Assembly (NCBI RefSeq): GCF_040581485.1
Contig: NC_090128.1
Coordinates: 12,338,001 to 12,402,000, forward strand
Source of the DNA: Linepithema humile
Taxonomy: Eukaryota > Arthropoda > Insecta > Hymenoptera > Formicidae
DNA: 64,000 nucleotides
Direction: 5' to 3'
In this document: positions 60,640 through 64,000 of the stretch, in pieces
Layout of the letters: every line of letters begins with the position of its first letter
Numbering within the stretch: position 1 is the first letter of the stretch
Translations under genes and position numbers: made by a program
Notes under the pieces: model-generated
Database searches by the model: none
What the model was told of the DNA's origin: nothing
What the model saw: only the letters and a program-made list of their open reading frames with translations

Positions 60640-63600
60640 ATCTATCTTTCTGTCTGTTTCCTCTTCATCTCTTTCATTCTGTATCACGTTCTCATAAATA
60701 CGAGCACGTTCAGTATCGCTTATTTTAACGAATGTTTGCTAACTGGACGAATGTGCCGTCGCATTAGGAGCGGATCCGAAGGGATGGGCGGGAAATACTT
60801 GTATGGGAGATGCGTGGGAATGATGCGTCTGTTGGAGCTTCATGCGAGTGAATGTGTGTCGGTGATGTGACGATAACGGCGAAACAATCCGAACGCGTTG
60901 AAGCGAAAATTCATAACCCGTTCTCCGTAAAGAGCGCACGAGGGGAACGCACTTGCGTCGCTCAGGCGAAAAACCAAATTCAACACGTGAGGCTGCTCAT
61001 CGGTGAGAGATACAAATTACCGAGCGAAAACTGATTGGCAGGATTGGTCTCGAATATTTTTGATAAAACCCTCTATACGACCTGATAAAAACACCGAAAC
61101 AAGCAACAACGACGGGTGAATTGGATTCGAAAATTTGCATCCCGAAGAAAGTTTTATTAGCGGCGAGAATAATCCTGTTTTCTTCTTTTTTAACAATCAA
61201 GGGAAGTAAAATTGCAGTAGAGACTTTTTGACTTAAATTCCAGTTATCCTTGCCATCCCATTCATCCAGCAATCATACATTTGGCCTTCTCGTTTTGTCA
61301 TCCATTTTTAACATATTCATGACTGTGCCAATTTGCAATCGTATATATTATAATTACGACAGAGAAAGATGTTCTGGCGGCGATTGAGACAAGTGTTAAC
61401 ATTGCTCTTTCGCCCTTGGATTTTGAGCGTGTTAAAGAGATCGAGTGATATGGTCCATAGAGGGTTTGCGAGCGTAATTTTCGCGACACATCCCACTATC
61501 CCATTGCCATCGGAACGATTGCCGGGACAACGTTCAGCAACGGTATTGTACTTCTTCCTTGGCTAAAACGATCCATTTCGCGCGAGGGGGATTGAGACTC
61601 AGCTCGACCAATTAGCCTTTCGTCGCTTCGCGTAATCGAGTTGCGCGTTTCTGTGCTCCACTTCGGTCTGTACTCTCCGGACACATTTAAATATCTCGCA
61701 CGATCTCCCCCCTGAGGGCCAGTAACTATCGCCATTTCCGCGACGGTCGACGTAAAAAAAAAAAAAATGAAGAAAAAGGCACTCGTTTCGCAGAATGGCC
61801 GGCTAAACGGCAAACGTATTGCTGTCGTATTGCGTAACTCGAGAGTTTCGTCCGCGAGAGAGCCCGGTGGCTATTGTTCGCTAAAGGTAAGGGCCAATGA
61901 AAGATTACGAGCCAGCTGTTACGCGCGTAACAGCTTCCGGTAGGACGAAAAGCAGGAATTTGTTGCGTGTCTCGCCGTAATATCGGATTCTTATGGGTGC
62001 TGCGAGGATCGTTCGACGTAAATTCGAGAGAACTGCACTGCGGTTGTTTTATTTTGTTTCCTTTTTTATATAAGACTATGATTTTTTTTTATGCTTTGCA
62101 CTTGTTCTTACATAGCGTGAAACTGGGGATTTGTGGTGAGGATTTTTATAAGGTCCGCCCGATGTCTGTCGTCACTGTTATTTTCATTTCACCGTTGTCA
62201 TCGTAGTTCAATTCGATGATGCAAAATCCTCAATTGCTCCACGTACGATAAAATAATGAAAATATTATTTTAGAAAGGAACGCTTGTGGTGGGCTGTCAA
62301 AAATATACACGTTTATTCTGTTCTACGTGATCCACTATTCGATTGATAGTTTTTTTTTGTTAAAAAAAAAGACGATTCAGGTTTCTGCGAAAATGTCACC
62401 GCAAGAGATTAATCTAGTCGATTCTGCGATGACGCACGGCAGTCAGGGCGTTCGTGATTTAATAAAATCGGGAGTCAAAAACAATGTGTCTCCCCGTTGT
62501 GACAGCGATTTATTCCACCGATACGTAAAGTTCCACATATATTCGAAAGAACAACTCGATTTCCCGTTCGCATATTTCCGACGACGCACGATAGACGAAT
62601 TATCCATGAACGTCGTTCCATGCGCTGTTTTTTCATGCGCACAAGAGCGATGCTTTTCCTTGAAAAGATGTGAAAAAAATCGCGAACGTACGTCGCAATC
62701 GCGGTAGCACTGCACACAATACCTGTCCCAAGGATAGCTCGTCGTGTTACACGGGAAGGATAAGTACCTTGAAGTACAAACGGGCATCGCAAAACGTGTT
62801 TAGCGTATTTTTCTGTAAGTGATATATCAGTAGAAAAAATAATGGAAAAAAAAAAAAAAACGCGTTGTGTGAGAACGAACGAAAAGGAGGCGGACCGGTG
62901 AATTCTCGTTTGGCGGCATGTTCCTCAATTTTTCAGAAACTTTCCGCCGATATTAGATGCGTGCGAATGCGAATGGGGTACCGGCCGAGTCGCTAAAAAA
63001 AGTTAATGACGAAACAAAACCGCACACGTCTATCGGACGAAGTTAGGAAGGGGAAAAAAAAACCCGAAGCGAAGAAGAGCGCAGAAGCACGCTGAGTCTG
63101 AGCTCTCACACACTTTACAGCGAGAACTAATACCACAGAGCCGACAAAGAGAAGAAGTTTCGAAAAAAAAAAAGAGAGAAAGGGCCAACGGCACGGAGAG
63201 CCTGACGTTTTTTCACGTTAGTAAACACCGTAGCGAAAATTGCACTGCTGCACCGAGAGCGCGCGGAGGATAGGCCGACGAAATTGACGGTCGGTAGGTC
63301 AGAAAGAGAGAACGAAGAGAAAGGAAAGGAAATAAAATAACGGAAAAAAAAAATACAAAGCACAAAAATATTGCGGAAAACTGCACTCCCCTTTACCTCC
63401 CCCACCCCTCTGAAATAGGAAACACAGGGCACGGGACTTCGGCGGCCGCAGGAACGGTGGCCGCGCAGGCGAGCTGTGGGGGAGAACACGAGGGAGAGAC
63501 ACCGTGAGCCAAACTGCATGCGTTCTCTTTACCGCTAAAACAGAGATATTGCATATAGAGTGCCCGAGACACACACTTCTGGCACATGAATCTGATTACA

Positions 63601-64000
63601 TCCGGTAGGTCCTCGATGTTCGCTTTTGCATGGCTCTTTTACTTCACCCCTTCGCCCCCCCCCCCTTTTGGCTGTTAGCGGGTGTTATTGGAACGGTAGA
63701 CATCAGCCGTTGACGTTTCAGCCGCTTCGCCGATGCTTGTGTATGCCTTCGCGAGTCGCATGTGCGCTTTTTTTCTTTCTATTTTTTTTTTTTTTTTTCT
63801 TCTGACGGAAGAGCGTCCCCGAACGCGCGCGTCCCGCCGAGGATCCCGTCTTCCCGGGACGCTCTTCCCGCTCGCTGCGATAACATTTCCGGTCTTCTGT
63901 TCTGTAACTCGACACATCACACAACCGGTTGATGGATGATCGTCACGGATTGATGCGTACACGTCGGGCCAGGCGCAAGTCGACAAGATGAGGTCCTCCT
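58766..64000 (+). other. GluCl intron 3' of exon 3C, to window end
   Basis: I looked for the next GluCl exon (the segment normally starting EYSVQLTFREQW) and did not see it, so the intron is at least 5.2 kb. Contents: a possible transposon end near 59119 with a perfect CTCTCTTTCGAAAGAGAG palindrome at about 59197-59214, a (CT)n run at about 60589-60634, CpG-rich patches, and A or T runs near 61754, 62849 and 63784. No other gene supported. Confidence 0.45.
60589..60634. repeat. (CT)n microsatellite
   Basis: Interrupted CT run in the GluCl intron downstream of exon 3C. Confidence 0.8.

Noticed and set aside
61840..61900. Donor-like CTAAAG/GTAAGG at about 61886 as a possible GluCl or other exon
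   Set aside because: No coding sequence or acceptor upstream supports an exon; isolated donor matches are frequent by chance.
58766..64000. GluCl exon 4 within the window
   Set aside because: I looked for the conserved sequence after exon 3 and found no match, so the gene is taken to continue beyond the right edge.
1..64000. tRNA, rRNA, CRISPR arrays or transposase genes
   Set aside because: I saw no tRNA box-B-like arm with a matching cloverleaf, no rRNA, no regularly spaced CRISPR repeat and no transposase or reverse-transcriptase motif. A covariance-model search could still find a small RNA.

Overview
The window looks like nuclear DNA of a hymenopteran insect, possibly an ant. Support: GT-AG spliced genes with small to moderate introns; AT-rich introns and spacers broken by CpG-rich, GA-rich blocks; abundant microsatellites; and predicted proteins (septin, mitochondrial P450, GluCl) closest to insect and especially hymenopteran families as I know them. 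The order-level call is family knowledge, not a search result. I rebuilt genes by joining exons at splice sites and checking that reading phase is kept across every junction.

Layout. (1) 1-3.1 kb: CpG-rich, GA/CT-rich sequence with no gene I can support, possibly a promoter or 5' UTR of a gene off the left edge. (2) 3.4-5.4 kb, minus: AHA1-type activator of Hsp90 ATPase, 8 coding exons plus a 5' noncoding exon, 337 aa, complete. (3) 6.3-7.3 kb, minus: pro-resilin-like cuticle protein, 3 exons, 132 aa, with a clear TATA box and initiator. (4) 7.3-11.4 kb: AT-rich spacer holding an isolated plus-strand TATA box and a GC-richer stretch with splice-donor-like sites. (5) 11.4-15.3 kb, minus: septin, 9 exons, 387 aa. 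(6) 16.3-19.9 kb, minus: fructose-1,6-bisphosphatase, 4 exons, 340 aa, TATA promoter. (7) 23.6-28.2 kb, minus: mitochondrial-type cytochrome P450 of the CYP12/CYP334-like group, 7 exons found; the expected last exon was not found. (8) 28.2-34.8 kb: spacer with diverged tandem repeats. (9) 34.9 kb to beyond the right edge, plus: 5' part of a glutamate-gated chloride channel (GluCl) gene. It has a noncoding first exon, a signal-peptide exon, a second coding exon and three 68-nt alternative versions of the third coding exon spread over 13 kb. The rest of the channel (most of the ligand-binding domain and the four membrane segments) lies outside the window.

The genes are not a functional cluster: chaperone cofactor, cuticle, cytoskeleton, gluconeogenesis, mono-oxygenase and neuronal receptor. 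The most notable structure is the triple mutually exclusive exon of GluCl, followed by long foldback (hairpin) elements lying in introns of septin, FBPase and GluCl, the unresolved P450 3' end, and an isolated promoter-like region near 8.8 kb.
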